A stretch of DNA of 32,936 bases. Origin: Verrucomicrobiales bacterium (GTDB lineage: Bacteria > Verrucomicrobiota > Verrucomicrobiia > Verrucomicrobiales > V1-33). Location: NCBI GenBank assembly GCA_947460575.1, contig CANHIJ010000036.1, positions 1 through 32,936 on the forward strand. The letters run 5' to 3'. A program made the position numbers and the translations under genes. Positions 1 to 8,456 of the stretch are shown here, piece by piece; the first letter of the stretch is position 1, and the number at the start of each line of letters is the position of its first letter. The notes beneath the pieces are model-generated. The model was not told the origin of the DNA. It ran no database searches and worked only from the letters and a program-made list of their open reading frames with translations.

Positions 1-33
1 AAACCGCCCGCCCAAACCTCCCACCCAAAGCAG

Positions 34-91
34 AGATTCAGCGCAAGCGTCACGCGGGGCACCACTATCCAAGAGTCAGCGCAAGTGTAAC
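34..91. repeat. Pair of near-identical 20-bp direct repeats, 38 bp apart
   Basis: Bases 34-53 (AGATTCAGCGCAAGCGTCAC) and 72-91 (AGAGTCAGCGCAAGTGTAAC) match at 17 of 20 positions in the same orientation, with starts 38 bp apart. They lie in the AT-richer segment upstream of the decarboxylase operon. Such paired direct repeats can be operator half-sites, but no regulator is encoded nearby and the function is inference. Confidence 0.45.
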
Positions 92-280
92 AGCTTGGAT
101 CTATTATCCTCTACAATCGCAGAGCCAGATGTCTTGAAAAGACTTGACCGCAAAAACGCCGCCTCTGATTTTGTCATGATTTTCTGAGGGACGAGCGGTT
201 TTATTTTCTAACTGAAAAAGTGCCAGGCGGCGGCTCTGCGCCTTGTTGTCCCCGGGGCCGCGCCGGTTCTTTGCTGGCAA

Positions 281-320
281 ATCGCGCGCGCCGCCCGCTA
301 GGCAGGGCGGACGCCGCGCG
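281..320 (+). promoter_or_regulatory. GC-rich imperfect hairpin in the decarboxylase leader
   Basis: CCGCCC (291-296) pairs perfectly with GGGCGG (305-310) around an 8-nt loop. The flanking GCGCGCG and CGCCGCGC runs extend the stem with small bulges. There is no T-tract after it, so it is not a typical intrinsic terminator. It may be mRNA leader structure, but GC-rich DNA yields such stems by chance. Confidence 0.3.
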
Positions 321-392
321 TATCTCGCTTCAAGTCAAAACCCCCGCGCCCTCTCGCCCCCCTCCTGCGGCCCTCCAGGTGCGGCGCCCCTA

Positions 393-435
393 GCGCCCGC
401 CTGGGCAAAGCCGCAGACGCTCTCCGGGCGGGCGC
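393..435 (+). promoter_or_regulatory. 9-bp perfect inverted repeat in the decarboxylase leader
   Basis: GCGCCCGCC at 393-401 is the exact reverse complement of GGCGGGCGC at 427-435, separated by 25 nt. With the hairpin at 281-320 it suggests a structured 5' leader if transcription starts in the AT-richer region before 240. The regulatory role is inference. Confidence 0.3.
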
Positions 436-677
436 GGCGGGCGGCAGGTGTGAACCTTAGCATCCATTGTGCCACGGCGCCCATCGACGGAATCTTGTTA
501 TGGAGTACTCTGTAAACACAGGGAGGCCGCGGATCCTTGGCGCCCCCCAATCTCCCTCTAGCAGAACCCCGCCCTAAGGGCCCCGCCGCTCCCCGGCCTC
601 GGGTCGGCGCGCCTTGCCCGCACCGCGCCCCCGATTTCCAAACTCTGCCTCCACCCCCTACCCCCCCTCCCGAACTC

Positions 678-3467
678 ATGTCCTCTCGCACACTTAGCCC
701 AGTCCAGCCCCCCGAAAAACTGAGCGGCTCCACCGTCGGCATGTTCAGCGCCGGCGAGGCCCGCTGCGACCGCTGGCAAGACCTCGCCCACGCGGCCCAG
801 GCCGCAGCCGCGCGGCCCGCCGGAGGATCCGCCGCCCCAGAATCCATCGCCAAATTGAAGGCCCTGCTGCTGCCCCTCAGCGCCCTAGAGGGCTTTCACG
901 CTTACCCGGGCGAAGCGCTTCTAGGCGCACTCCGAGAGGCCCTCGAGCGGGAAGACTTCCCCCGCTTCTCCCGCGTCGCCACCCGCGTCGCCAAAGCGGT
1001 CATCACCGGCTCCTATCGCCGCTCCGCCAACCCCTGGAAGCTCAGCGAGGACGGAGAATCCGAAAACAAGGACCGGCTCATGAAAGACTACTTCGACGCC
1101 GCCGACCTCACCAAACCTTACTTCGAAGTCCTCATCGTCAGCGATGACCCCACCCTAGAGCAAATCCACCAGGGGCGCGCCGAGTTGAGGCAACTGCGCC
1201 GCCCCGAAGATCCCTTCATCTATGAAGTGGTCACCGTGCCCAGCTTCGAAGAGGGAGTGCTCGGCGTGGTCTTAAATGCCGATGTCCAGGCCGTCGTCAT
1301 CAAGGACAACTTCCGCTTCCGGGCCCAGTTCGACGCCCCCCGCCTGCGCGCCTACCTGGAGCAGCACATGGCCGTAGAACTCGGCACCGTGGAGCCCAAG
1401 GACTACGGTTTGGCCCTCGCGCGGGCCATCGGCAAAATTCGCCCCGAACTGGACGTCTACCTGGTAGTGGATACCGCGGTGGAAAAGATGGCCAGCCACT
1501 TGGACTCCAAAAATATCCGCCGCATTTTTTACGGGATCGAAGACCTCATGGAGATCCACCTCGCCCTCATGGAGGGGATCAATCAGCGCTACGACACCCC
1601 CTATTTCAACAACCTCAAAAACTACGCGCGCCGCCCCGTCGGCACCTTCCACGCCCTCCCCATCGCCCGCGGCAAGTCCGTCTTCAATTCTCACTGGATC
1701 CGCGATTTCGGGCACTTTTATGGAGCTAATATTTTTCTCGCCGAGTCGTCGGCCACCACCGGAGGCTTGGACTCCCTCCTCGAACCGACCGGCAATATCC
1801 GCTTGGCCCAGGAAAAAGCAGCCCGCGCTTTCGGCTGCCAGCAATTGTTCTTCGGCACCAACGGCACTTCCACTTCCAATAAGATTGCCGTCCAAGCGCT
1901 GGTCCGCCCGGGCGACATCGTGCTCGTGGACCGCAACTGCCACAAGTCCCACCACTACGGCTTGGTTCTCTGTGGGGGTCAACCGCTCTACGTCGAGGCC
2001 TACCCCCTCACGGAATTCTCGATGTACGGCGCGGTGCCGCTCAAGACTATCAAAAAGGCGCTGCTCGACCTCCAAGCGGAGGGACGCCTCGACCGGGTGC
2101 GCATGCTGCTCCTTACCAATTGCACCTTTGATGGCCACGTCTACAACGTGCCGCGCTTCATGGAGGAGGTCCTCGCCATTAAGCCAGACATGGTCTTCCT
2201 GTGGGACGAAGCCTGGTTTGCCTACAACCGCTTCTCCCCCTTCCACCGCATGCGTTCAGCCATGGGAGCCTGCGAAGTGCTGCGCGAAAAGTACGCCTCC
2301 GAAGCCTACCGCGCCCAGTACGCCGCCTTTAAAAAACAGCGCGGCCAGATTGATCCCAGCGACCCCGCGCTCCTCAATCTCCACCTCTTGCCGGACCCAG
2401 AGGCGGTGCAACTCCGGGTCTACGCCACCACCTCGACCCACAAATCTCTCTCCTGCTTCCGCCAGGGCTCCTATATCATGGTCAACGACGATTGCTGGGA
2501 GAGCACCGAGGCGACCTTCAAAGAGGCCTTCTTCACGCACACCAGCACCTCGCCCAATCTCCAACTGATCGCCTCCCTCGACGTCGCCCGGCGCCAGGCG
2601 GAACTGGAGGGTTATGAACTAGTGGGCCGCTCCATTGAACTCTCGCTGATTCTGCGCCGCGAGGTAAATCAGCATGCCCTCATCTCCAAATACTTCCAGA
2701 TCGCCACCAATGCCCAAATGGTCCCCGCCGAATACCGGGCCAGCGGGTTCACCGACTTTCACGCCGAAGGCGTCAATTGGAAGACCGTCTACGATGCCTG
2801 GGCCGCAGATGAATTTGTGCTCGATCCCACTAGGATCACCCTGTTGTGCGGCTCAGCCGGCTTCGACGGCACCGCCTTCAAGAACCTCCTGGCCAGCAAG
2901 TTCGACATCCAACTGAACAAAACCTCGCGCAACAGCGTCCTCCTCCAGACCAACATCAACAACACCCGCAGCGATATCGCCTACCTGATCAAGGTGCTGG
3001 CGGATCTTTCCCGCGAACTCGACCGCAAGCTCTCCAAGGACTACGACGAGAAGGCGGCCTTCGACGCCCGCGTGCAGAGCCTCGTCGCCGACGTGCCCGA
3101 TCTGCCCAACTTCAGCCGCTTCCACGACGCCTTCCGCGAAAACCCGCAGAGCAAGACCAACGAAGGAGACATGCGCACTCCCTTCTTCCTGGCCTACGAC
3201 GCCAAAAACTGCACCCACGTGAAGCTCCACGGCCAGGAGATCGACGACCTCGTCCAAAGCGGTCAGGCCGTTTCCGCAAAATTTGTCATCCCCTATCCCC
3301 CCGGGTTCCCCATCATGGTGCCCGGCCAGGTCCTCACCGCAGCGACCATCGATTTCATGCGGAAGCTCGACGTCAAGGAGATCCACGGCTACCGCGCCGA
3401 CTCTGGCCTGGAGCTGATCAAGCCGGAGAAACTGGAAGAGCTCGGCAGGGCGCAGCCCCAAGCGTAG
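678..3467 (+). CDS. PLP-dependent Orn/Lys/Arg-type amino-acid decarboxylase (AdiA-like)
   Basis: Predicted cytoplasmic fold-type I PLP decarboxylase of 929 aa that removes the alpha-carboxylate of a basic amino acid, releasing CO2 and consuming a proton. A receiver-like wing domain lies near residues 130-260. The PLP core carries the STHKS motif with the Schiff-base lysine at K589, and a DEAW motif at 510-513 whose Asp should contact the pyridine nitrogen. DEAW followed by an aromatic run resembles biodegradative arginine decarboxylase AdiA more than lysine decarboxylase, so arginine is the best guess, not a certainty. A C-terminal Orn/Lys/Arg decarboxylase domain follows. It is longer than E. 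coli AdiA (about 755 aa), mainly at the N-terminus. ATG 678 is chosen over a TTG at 537, whose extra 47 residues are Pro/Arg low-complexity; ATG 741 is an alternative. Two AspT-type antiporters and a porin follow, which supports a decarboxylation/antiport role. Confidence 0.88.
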   Translation: MSSRTLSPVQPPEKLSGSTVGMFSAGEARCDRWQDLAHAAQAAAARPAGGSAAPESIAKLKALLLPLSALEGFHAYPGEALLGALREALEREDFPRFSRVATRVAKAVITGSYRRSANPWKLSEDGESENKDRLMKDYFDAADLTKPYFEVLIVSDDPTLEQIHQGRAELRQLRRPEDPFIYEVVTVPSFEEGVLGVVLNADVQAVVIKDNFRFRAQFDAPRLRAYLEQHMAVELGTVEPKDYGLALARAIGKIRPELDVYLVVDTAVEKMASHLDSKNIRRIFYGIEDLMEIHLALMEGINQRYDTPYFNNLKNYARRPVGTFHALPIARGKSVFNSHWIRDFGHFYGANIFLAESSATTGGLDSLLEPTGNIRLAQEKAARAFGCQQLFFGTNGTSTSNKIAVQALVRPGDIVLVDRNCHKSHHYGLVLCGGQPLYVEAYPLTEFSMYGAVPLKTIKKALLDLQAEGRLDRVRMLLLTNCTFDGHVYNVPRFMEEVLAIKPDMVFLWDEAWFAYNRFSPFHRMRSAMGACEVLREKYASEAYRAQYAAFKKQRGQIDPSDPALLNLHLLPDPEAVQLRVYATTSTHKSLSCFRQGSYIMVNDDCWESTEATFKEAFFTHTSTSPNLQLIASLDVARRQAELEGYELVGRSIELSLILRREVNQHALISKYFQIATNAQMVPAEYRASGFTDFHAEGVNWKTVYDAWAADEFVLDPTRITLLCGSAGFDGTAFKNLLASKFDIQLNKTSRNSVLLQTNINNTRSDIAYLIKVLADLSRELDRKLSKDYDEKAAFDARVQSLVADVPDLPNFSRFHDAFRENPQSKTNEGDMRTPFFLAYDAKNCTHVKLHGQEIDDLVQSGQAVSAKFVIPYPPGFPIMVPGQVLTAATIDFMRKLDVKEIHGYRADSGLELIKPEKLEELGRAQPQA

Positions 3468-3535
3468 CCCCGCGCCGCCCCAAATCTCCCCCGTGAGTCT
3501 CCCCGTGCCCATCCACCTCCAAAAGGCCTTTCGCC

Positions 3536-5236
3536 ATGCAAGCATTCTTTGAGTTCCTCAAATCCAACCCCTACATTCTGCTGTTCTTCACCGTCGGAAT
3601 GGCCGTCTACGTCGGCAAGCTCAACATCAAGGGCTACGGCCTGGGGATGGTCGCCGCCGCTGTTGTCGTCGGCTGCGCCCTGGCCACCTGGGCCTCCACC
3701 TACGGCATAAAGCTTCAGCTGGACAACTTTGCCAAGTCCCTCTTCTACTACCTCTTCATGTATGGGGTGGGACTCCGCGTCGGCCCGTCCTTCTTCAACA
3801 GTCTCAAAAAGGACGGCCTCAAGTTCACCCTGCTGGCGGTCTTCTGCGCCGTGGCCGGACTGGCCCTGGTGGTGCTCACCGCCAATCTGTTCAACCTGCC
3901 CCCCGGAGCCGCCGGAGGCATTCTCGCCGGATCCCAGACCATGTCCGCCGCCATCGGAACCGCGGAAATGGCCGTGGAGCAGGGAGCCTACAAGCTGCCC
4001 GAGGGCAGCACCGCAGAGTCGGTTTCAGCCATGATCGCCCTCGGCTACGGCGTCACCTACATCTGGGGCACCGTCGGGATCATTCTCATCTGCAAATACC
4101 TCCCCCGCTGGTGGGGCGTGGACGCCAAGCAGGCCGCTCAAGACTACGAAAGGGAGCACGGCGTGGCCAACGTGGATGACAGCGGCCTCACCGGCTATCG
4201 CCCGGCCGGCCTCCGCGCCTATCGCCTGGAAAACCAAGAAGTGGTCGGCCAGACCATCGCCCAGTTCCGCGGCCAAACGCCGCAATACCGCATCGTCAAT
4301 GTGGTGCGCCGCGGCGCCTCCCTCGGCGCAGCCCCAGAAACCAAGCTGGAGGCCGGGGACGTCGTTGCCCTCGGCGGGCGCCTCGAGGACCTCACCGCCA
4401 ACCTGGGCCTCATCGGCCCCGAGGTGGCTGATTCCACCGCGCTCAACATTCCCTTGGACCAGGCGGAAATCCTCGTCACCAACAAAGAAATAGAGGGCAA
4501 GGCCTTGAAGGAGTTTCGCAGCGAGGACTTTGCCGGGCAGCTCCAAGTGCTTCGATTGGAGCGGGGCGGCGTGCCCATTCCCCTCGGCGCAGACACCGAG
4601 CTCCAGCGCTTGGACGTTTTGTTCGTGGTCGGCCTCAAGTCCGCCGTCAATAAAGCGGCCGATCTGCTCGGCAAGGTGGCCCGGCCCAGCACCGCCACCG
4701 ATCTCCTGACGCTCTCCGGAGGCATGGTGCTCGGTTTGCTCATCGGGCAGATCAATGTCCCCGTCGGCGGCTTCTCCGTCGGACTCGGCAATGCAGGCGG
4801 CCTCTTGCTCTCCGGCATCCTCGTGTCCTCTCTCGTTTCCCGGCTGCGCTTTTTCGGAAATACCCCCCACGCCGCCCGCAACGTCCTCGAAGACCTCGGC
4901 CTAGTCACCTTCATCGCCATCGTCGGCATCAACGCCGGCTCCACCCTCCTCGCCCAGCTGACAGGCAAAATTGCCCTCTTCATCTTCCTCGCCGGATTCA
5001 TCGCCAGCACCATTCCCCCCATCCTCACTTGGGTGATCGGCTACCACTTCCTGAAAATCAATCCCGCCGTGCTCATGGGCGGCGTCGCCGGCGCGCGCTC
5101 CCACTCCGGCCCAGCCCGCGAGGCCTCCAAGGAAATCGAAAGCAGCGTGCCTTGGGTCGGGTTTCCCGTCGGCTATGCCGTGTCCGGCGTGCTTCTGACG
5201 GTTTTCGGATACTTCGCCATGCTATTGAGCCAATAG
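3536..5236 (+). CDS. AspT/YidE/YbjL-family amino-acid (carboxylate) antiporter, copy 1
   Basis: Inner-membrane exchanger of 566 aa with the family's typical layout: a hydrophobic half (about 10-190), a cytosolic block with two TrkA-C/RCK-like domains (about 215-385), and a second hydrophobic half (about 386-566). The GLRVGPSF motif at 79-86 and the AGSQTMSAAIGTAE stretch at 131-144 are AspT-duplication signatures. Characterised relatives exchange aspartate for alanine or export succinate. In the second half the expected repeat of the GP-x-FF motif reads GINAGSTLL, so the two halves have diverged. It starts 68 bp after the decarboxylase with a weak AAAGG upstream of ATG 3536. Substrate is unknown; exchange of the decarboxylase substrate and product is inferred from context. 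Confidence 0.88.
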   Translation: MQAFFEFLKSNPYILLFFTVGMAVYVGKLNIKGYGLGMVAAAVVVGCALATWASTYGIKLQLDNFAKSLFYYLFMYGVGLRVGPSFFNSLKKDGLKFTLLAVFCAVAGLALVVLTANLFNLPPGAAGGILAGSQTMSAAIGTAEMAVEQGAYKLPEGSTAESVSAMIALGYGVTYIWGTVGIILICKYLPRWWGVDAKQAAQDYEREHGVANVDDSGLTGYRPAGLRAYRLENQEVVGQTIAQFRGQTPQYRIVNVVRRGASLGAAPETKLEAGDVVALGGRLEDLTANLGLIGPEVADSTALNIPLDQAEILVTNKEIEGKALKEFRSEDFAGQLQVLRLERGGVPIPLGADTELQRLDVLFVVGLKSAVNKAADLLGKVARPSTATDLLTLSGGMVLGLLIGQINVPVGGFSVGLGNAGGLLLSGILVSSLVSRLRFFGNTPHAARNVLEDLGLVTFIAIVGINAGSTLLAQLTGKIALFIFLAGFIASTIPPILTWVIGYHFLKINPAVLMGGVAGARSHSGPAREASKEIESSVPWVGFPVGYAVSGVLLTVFGYFAMLLSQ

Positions 5237-5260
5237 CCTCACCTCCCACTCCCCCTTTCC

Positions 5261-6727
5261 ATGATTTTCACCAAGCCATTGCTCCTTCGCCGCCCCCAAC
5301 TCGCCGCCGTGCTGGCCGCCCTCCCCACCGCCGCGTGGGCCCAGCTCCCCCCCCCGCTCACAGCCCTGCCTCCCCCAGCTCCACCCCTGACGGAAATACC
5401 AGTCTCCGCCGCCGCCTCCTCGACCGAAGAAGGCCAAACCCCGCTGAGCGATGCCTTTGACTGGGAAGGGCGCAAGTGGCGGCTGGAAAAGCGGCGGGCC
5501 GCCCTGCGCGACACCCAGTTTGCGGTCAATCTGCGCACTTTTTATCTAAACCGCGACAAGTTCGACGACGCAGCAAGCGAAGCGCTCGCCGTGGGTGGCT
5601 GGGCCGGATTCAAAACAGGCTATTTCCTCGACGCAATTTCCCTGGGCCTGACCGGCTACACCTCGCAGCACCTGCACGGGGACGAAGACAAAGACGGCAC
5701 TCTGCTGCTGGCTCCGGGCCAAGAGGGGTATTCGGCGCTCGGCGAATTGTACGCCGATATTCGCATCGCGGACGATCTTAAGCTTTTTGTCGGGCGCAAG
5801 GAATACGACACCCCATTCATCAACCGCAACGACGTGCGCATGACTCCCAACACCTTTGAAGCCATCACCCTCCAGGGCAAGCTCAAGTTGGGCGCCTTCG
5901 CCAGCGAACACAACGCCGCAGGCGGCGGCAAAACAGCCGCGGGCCCCGGCAAGGCCCCCGCCGATGGCGCCGCCGCACCCGTCGACCGCCGCGACACCCT
6001 CAAATACGGCATCGGCTATTTCGACGCCATCAAGGAGCGAAACTCGGACGACTTTATCTCCATGGGCGAAGACGCCGGGGCCCAGGTGGACCGCGGCGTT
6101 TTCGTCGCTGGAGCCAACTACCAGAAAGGCGACTTCTCCTTCGGGGGCATCGACTACTACAGTCCAGACCTTATCAACATCGGGTACCTCGAAGCCAAGT
6201 GGGCCATCCCCGGGGGCGCCGACTGGAACCCGCGCTTTGCGGCCCAGTTCATCGACCAGCGCAGCGTGGGGGACGAACTGCTCCAGGGCGAGGCGTTTTC
6301 CGGCCAGCAGTTCGGCCTGAAGGCAGAGCTGCCAGCGGGACGGGCCCTCTTCACCGCCGGGTATACCCAAACCACCGGAGGCACCAATATGCAAAATCCC
6401 TGGAGCGGCTACCCCGGCTACTCTAGCGTCCAGGTGGAGGACTTTAACCGCGAAGGCGAAGGGGCCTTCCTGCTGCGGGCGGGCTACGACTTCGATTTCC
6501 TCCCCGGCCTCAGCGCCTACGCCCTCGGAGTCCTCGGGTCGAGTCCCGACCGAGAGGGCCAGTACGCTAAAAACGAGTACGACTTCAACCTCCAGTGGGC
6601 CCCACCGCAGGGGTTCCTCCAGGGCCTTTCCCTAAGGTTGCGCTACGCAGTGGTCGAACAGGACGGCGGAGGCGGCGACGACTTGGAGGACTTCCGCGCC
6701 ATTTGCAATTACGCCATTAGCTTCTAA
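5261..6727 (+). CDS. OprD-family outer-membrane porin
   Basis: A 488-aa exported beta-barrel protein. A signal peptide ends near TAAWAQ (about residue 28) and a proline-rich linker follows (about 29-47). The body reads like OprD: an FYLNRDKFDD segment, a GELYADIRIADDLKLFVGR segment, then a TPFINRNDVRMTPNTFEA segment, which match the order of conserved blocks in OprD substrate-specific porins. The chain ends in an aromatic residue (ISF), as expected for BAM-dependent insertion. An Ala/Gly/Pro-rich insert near 220-245 is probably a surface loop. OprD proteins admit basic amino acids or small organic acids, which fits a neighbour decarboxylase. It lies 24 bp after one antiporter and 12 bp before the other. 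No Shine-Dalgarno is visible. Confidence 0.82.
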   Translation: MIFTKPLLLRRPQLAAVLAALPTAAWAQLPPPLTALPPPAPPLTEIPVSAAASSTEEGQTPLSDAFDWEGRKWRLEKRRAALRDTQFAVNLRTFYLNRDKFDDAASEALAVGGWAGFKTGYFLDAISLGLTGYTSQHLHGDEDKDGTLLLAPGQEGYSALGELYADIRIADDLKLFVGRKEYDTPFINRNDVRMTPNTFEAITLQGKLKLGAFASEHNAAGGGKTAAGPGKAPADGAAAPVDRRDTLKYGIGYFDAIKERNSDDFISMGEDAGAQVDRGVFVAGANYQKGDFSFGGIDYYSPDLINIGYLEAKWAIPGGADWNPRFAAQFIDQRSVGDELLQGEAFSGQQFGLKAELPAGRALFTAGYTQTTGGTNMQNPWSGYPGYSSVQVEDFNREGEGAFLLRAGYDFDFLPGLSAYALGVLGSSPDREGQYAKNEYDFNLQWAPPQGFLQGLSLRLRYAVVEQDGGGGDDLEDFRAICNYAISF

Positions 6728-6739
6728 CGACATTTTGGC

Positions 6740-8422
6740 ATGGACTACCTCACCTCCGCGCTCCAGGAGCACCAGGAACTGGCCGTATTTTTGACGCTGG
6801 CTCTCGGATTCCTGATCGGCCGCCTCAAGATCGGATCCTTCTCCCTCGGGATAGTGGTGGGCACGTTGCTCGCCGGGGTCATCATCGGGCAAATGAACAT
6901 CCCGGTTCCCGCCGTGGTGAAGTACATCTTCTTTGATCTCTTCCTCTTCACCACCGGCTACAAGGTAGGGCCCCAGTTCTTCCGCGGACTGAAAAAAGAT
7001 GCCCTGCCCCAGGTGGCCCTCACCCTGGTGCTCTGCGTCACCTGCCTGCTGGCGGCGTTTTTCGCGGCCAAACTTCTCGGCTACGACCTGGGAACCGCCG
7101 CCGGCATGCTGGCCGGCGCCTTCACCGAATCCACCGTCATCGGCACCGCCAGCGATGCCATCGGCCGACTCCCCCTCTCCGCGGCTGAAAAGACCGACCT
7201 CAGCAATAACATCCCCGTGGCCTACGCTGTCACCTACCTGGTCGGCACTGGATTCATTGTCTGGTTCCTGCCCAACATCGGACCGAAATTGATGCGGGTG
7301 AATTTGAAGGTGGAAGCCCGGAAACTGCAGCTGACAATCGCCGGAGAAAGCCCCGGAGAAAGCGAAACTCTATCCGCCTTTCAAAGCCTCGGGGTCCGCG
7401 CCTACCAAATAACCCAGCCAGAAATGGTGGACCGAAAGATCGCGGAACTGGAGGCGCGCCCCCAGGGCACCCGCATCTTCATTTCGCGAATTCGCCGGGA
7501 TGGCAACCTTTTGGAGTCCGCACCCAACCTCGTGCTCAAAAAGGGGGACGTAGTCGCGGTCCTGGCCCGGACCGAGACCCTAACATCCCTTGCTGCCCGG
7601 ATCGGGCCCGAGGTGGAGGACAAGGCGCTGCTCGACTTCCCCATTGAATTCCTCGATGTAGTGATCAGCAAGAAGCCCCTCCTGGGCAAGCGCCTCGCAG
7701 AGTTGGCCGCGATGGATTTTGCCCGCGGCGTGTACCTCAAAAAGTTGACCCGCACGGGACAGTCGATGCCGTTCTCGGCGGAAACGCGCCTCGAGCGCGG
7801 CGACTTGATGACGCTGATCGGGGCGGAAAGCGACGTCGAGCGGGCTGCCCAAAATCTCGGCTACGCGGATCGCCGGACGGTGATGACGGACATGATTTTT
7901 GTCGGATTCGGCATCTTTCTCGGCGGCCTGCTGGGTCTCCTCTCGGTTTCCGTGTACGGCCTGCCGCTCACCCTCACCGCCAGCGGAGGAGCCTTGATCA
8001 TGGGCTTGGTCTTTGGGTGGCTGCGCTCGATCCACCCCACCTTTGGGCGCATCCCCGAGCCCGCGATGTGGGTATTCGACACGGTGGGATTGACCGTCTT
8101 CATGGCCTGCGTGGGACTCGCCGCGGGGCCCAGTTTTTTTTCTGGACTCCAAAAATCCGGGATCGCCCTCGTCTTTGTTGGGCTCATCGTCGCCGTCCTC
8201 CCGCACACGGTGGCGATTCTGTTCGGCCGCTATGTCCTGAAAATGAATCCGCTGATCGTCCTCGGGGCCTGCTCCGGGGCGGGGACGATTACCGCCGCCC
8301 TTCGGGCTATTCAGGAAGAGGCGGAGAGCGAGCTGCCAGCCCTCGGCTACACCGTTCCCTATGCGGTGGGAAATATCGTCCTGACCGCCTGGGGACCAGT
8401 CCTCGTGGCCATGATGGCGTAG
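6740..8422 (+). CDS. AspT/YidE/YbjL-family antiporter, copy 2
   Basis: A 560-aa paralogue of the antiporter at 3536-5236 with the same two-half membrane architecture and central TrkA-C-like regulatory block (about 200-385). The first-half motif is GYKVGPQFFRGLKKD (73-87) with AGAFTESTVIGTAS at 125-138. Unlike copy 1, the second half keeps a clear repeat of the motif (GLAAGPSFFSGLQKSG). Copy 2 is therefore closer to the canonical duplicated family pattern. It follows the porin by 12 bp, without an evident ribosome-binding site. Two copies in one operon suggest two substrates, opposite physiological directions, or a heteromeric carrier; the sequence alone cannot decide. Confidence 0.88.
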   Translation: MDYLTSALQEHQELAVFLTLALGFLIGRLKIGSFSLGIVVGTLLAGVIIGQMNIPVPAVVKYIFFDLFLFTTGYKVGPQFFRGLKKDALPQVALTLVLCVTCLLAAFFAAKLLGYDLGTAAGMLAGAFTESTVIGTASDAIGRLPLSAAEKTDLSNNIPVAYAVTYLVGTGFIVWFLPNIGPKLMRVNLKVEARKLQLTIAGESPGESETLSAFQSLGVRAYQITQPEMVDRKIAELEARPQGTRIFISRIRRDGNLLESAPNLVLKKGDVVAVLARTETLTSLAARIGPEVEDKALLDFPIEFLDVVISKKPLLGKRLAELAAMDFARGVYLKKLTRTGQSMPFSAETRLERGDLMTLIGAESDVERAAQNLGYADRRTVMTDMIFVGFGIFLGGLLGLLSVSVYGLPLTLTASGGALIMGLVFGWLRSIHPTFGRIPEPAMWVFDTVGLTVFMACVGLAAGPSFFSGLQKSGIALVFVGLIVAVLPHTVAILFGRYVLKMNPLIVLGACSGAGTITAALRAIQEEAESELPALGYTVPYAVGNIVLTAWGPVLVAMMA

Positions 8423-8456
8423 CGCGGAATCTCCCGGTCTCTTATCCAAGTTTCCC

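Larger units (their letters stand above)
1..677. other. Non-coding leader/promoter region upstream of the decarboxylase operon
   Basis: No convincing gene is visible here. The first 240 bases are clearly less GC-rich than the rest of the window and probably hold the promoter, but I find no well-spaced -35/-10 pair I can defend. Bases 240-540 are very GC-rich with several self-complementary stretches. Bases 640-675 are pyrimidine-rich and lead to the proposed ATG at 678 without a Shine-Dalgarno sequence. Open frames in this stretch have compositions (Pro/Arg/Ala-rich) typical of chance frames in GC-rich DNA. Confidence 0.6.

Noticed and set aside
537..677. N-terminal extension of the decarboxylase from a TTG at 537
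   Set aside because: The extra 47 residues are Pro/Arg/Ala-rich low complexity with no family match, and an ATG at 678 gives a reasonable start.
1272..2246. 324-codon open frame antisense to the decarboxylase
   Set aside because: It lies wholly opposite a well-supported gene; its Gly/Glu/Val-rich composition is what the reverse complement of GC-rich codons gives.
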